A DNA stretch of 6,657 bases. It comes from Candidatus Nanoanaerosalina archaeon (GTDB lineage Archaea; Nanohalarchaeota; Nanosalinia; Nanosalinales; Nanoanaerosalinaceae). Location of the stretch: the NCBI GenBank assembly GCA_022729285.1, contig JALDAI010000042.1, forward strand, positions 1 to 6,657, read 5' to 3'. Shown here one piece after another: positions 6,121-6,657 of the stretch (its first letter is position 1; every line of letters begins with the position of its first letter). The notes beneath the pieces were generated by a model. It made no database searches. It was given only the letters and a program-made list of their open reading frames with translations, and was not told the origin of the DNA. A program made the position numbers and the translations under genes.

Positions 6121-6531
6121 TTAATCTAAATAACTTTTTGCACAGTGCTTACAACAGAACCTAAGATCTTCACCGTCAGACTCCTCTGTTACACCGCCTT
6201 CGTAAACTTTGCATCCACAGTGAGCACATACCGACAAGTTCTTCTCGATAGTTGAAGAGATTATTTCAGAAAACATGTCTAGCTTTCTCTCTACAAAGTC
6301 AGTTCCTTCACTGTTTAATGAGTAAACCTTTTTTCCCCTATCACCGGTTTCATCAACCTCTATCAAGTTGTTCTCCTCAAGCTTTGTGAGGAAAGGGTAT
6401 ATCTGTGATGCACTAGGTCTTTTACCGGTTGATTCCTCGATCTCATTCATTATCTCGTATCCATGTTTTTTCCCCTGGTATAGAGAAAAGATCACCATCA
6501 TTTTTACAATATTTCTGACTGAAACAGGCAT
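6121..6531 (-). CDS. PadR-family transcriptional regulator with C-terminal TRASH/YHS-like metal-binding domain
   Basis: This 136-residue protein has two parts. Residues 1-90 are a PadR winged helix: YQGKKHGYEIMNEIEE, then SASQIYPFLTKLEENNLIE as recognition helix and wing entry, then GKKVYSLNSEG. After a short helix, residues 102-130 hold a cysteine module: Cys102, Cys105, Cys107 and, 20 residues after Cys105, Cys126-Cys127-x-x-Cys130 with His104 and His129. The arrangement C-x2-C-x20-C-x3-C fits the TRASH/YHS pattern used by archaeal metal regulators such as CopT/CopR of Sulfolobus. PadR proteins usually end in a dimerising helix, so this fusion is unusual. The gene lies 57 nt downstream of a copper-type P1B ATPase gene on the same strand, which makes a copper- or heavy-metal-responsive role for the regulator likely; this is inference. 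The ATG at 6531 fits the TATA box. Whether it represses or activates is unknown. Confidence 0.88.
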   Translation of the reverse strand: MPVSVRNIVKMMVIFSLYQGKKHGYEIMNEIEESTGKRPSASQIYPFLTKLEENNLIEVDETGDRGKKVYSLNSEGTDFVERKLDMFSEIISSTIEKNLSVCAHCGCKVYEGGVTEESDGEDLRFCCKHCAKSYLD

Positions 6532-6555
6532 ACTATTCTGGATTTATTCATGAAA

Positions 6556-6565
6556 TTATTTAAAA
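6556..6565 (-). promoter_or_regulatory. TATA-like box for the PadR-TRASH regulator gene
   Basis: The minus strand reads TTTTAAATAA, centred about 30 nt before the ATG at 6531, giving a leader of a few bases. It shows that the regulator can be transcribed apart from the ATPase gene upstream. A palindrome lies directly behind it. Confidence 0.5.
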
Positions 6566-6566
6566 C

Positions 6567-6590
6567 AAACCAAAATTTAAAGATCGGTTT
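6567..6590. repeat. Imperfect palindrome between the copper ATPase and regulator genes (candidate operator)
   Basis: AAACC-N4-TTTAAA-N4-GGTTT is a 24-bp dyad with all three blocks centred on 6578/6579. It adjoins the regulator's TATA box on the upstream side, where the BRE would be, and reaches the stop codon of the ATPase gene. The position suits an autoregulatory site. The arms are short and AT-rich, so chance, or a terminator role for the ATPase mRNA, is possible. Confidence 0.3.
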
Positions 6591-6657
6591 ACAGCTTTAT
6601 CCTACGAAGTCTTAAAGAGTTCAAAACCACCGTGATAGAGGACAAAGCCATTGCACC
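6589..6657 (-). CDS. copA: Copper-type P1B ATPase, C-terminal end only
   Basis: The minus strand from the window edge encodes 22 residues in frame to a TAA at 6589-6591: GAMALSSITVV, then LNSLRLRRIKL. This is the last membrane helix and tail of P1B heavy-metal ATPases, which pump metal ions out of the cytosol using ATP. The MALSS segment gives the M-x-x-S-S signature of Cu(I) (P1B-1) pumps; the Met and the second Ser correspond to Met711 and Ser715 of Archaeoglobus fulgidus CopA, which take part in the transmembrane copper site. The N-L-R-L-R-R tail is typical. The rest of the gene lies beyond the window, so the CPC motif and N-terminal metal domains cannot be checked. It is followed at 57 nt by the PadR-TRASH regulator on the same strand. 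Confidence 0.82.
   Translation of the reverse strand, partial: GAMALSSITVVLNSLRLRRIKL

Noticed and set aside
6368..6553. Plus-strand open frame of 61 codons
   Set aside because: It is antisense to the PadR winged-helix region; the hydrophobic look comes from the complementary strand.

Overview
The window looks like chromosomal DNA from an AT-rich archaeon. The tyrosyl-tRNA synthetase is the archaeal type. Most first genes have a TATA-like box 26-30 nt before the ATG, which implies leaderless mRNAs. Genes are compact with gaps of tens of bases. The small gene sizes and short RmuC would suit a DPANN-type lineage, but that placement is inference. There is no rRNA, tRNA, CRISPR array or insertion sequence that I can see, and no gene-free stretch longer than about 60 bases.

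Left part, plus strand (1-2446): the 3' end of tyrS is followed at 20 nt by an HD-domain nucleotidase-like gene, probably one operon. Next come a 56-residue two-helix membrane protein with its own promoter and a 266-residue protein carrying the three-part R / S-x-S / E-x-E signature of ADP-ribosyltransferases. The last gene overlaps, tail to tail by 8 bases, the minus-strand block.

Middle and right part, minus strand (2439-6657), read from the right: the last 22 codons of a copper-type P1B ATPase; a PadR-family winged-helix regulator fused to a C-terminal TRASH/YHS-like cysteine cluster; a GT-C membrane glycosyltransferase; two small three-helix membrane proteins joined by an ATGA overlap; a short membrane-anchored RmuC; and a YbjQ/UPF0145 protein.

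The most informative unit is the right edge. A Cu(I) exporter gene is followed by a regulator whose DNA-binding half is PadR and whose sensor half is a metal-binding cysteine module, with a candidate palindrome just upstream of the regulator's TATA box. It would be a PadR-based counterpart of archaeal copper regulators that end in TRASH domains. The second item worth attention is the probable ADP-ribosyltransferase. The remaining genes are housekeeping or envelope functions, mostly with individual promoters.
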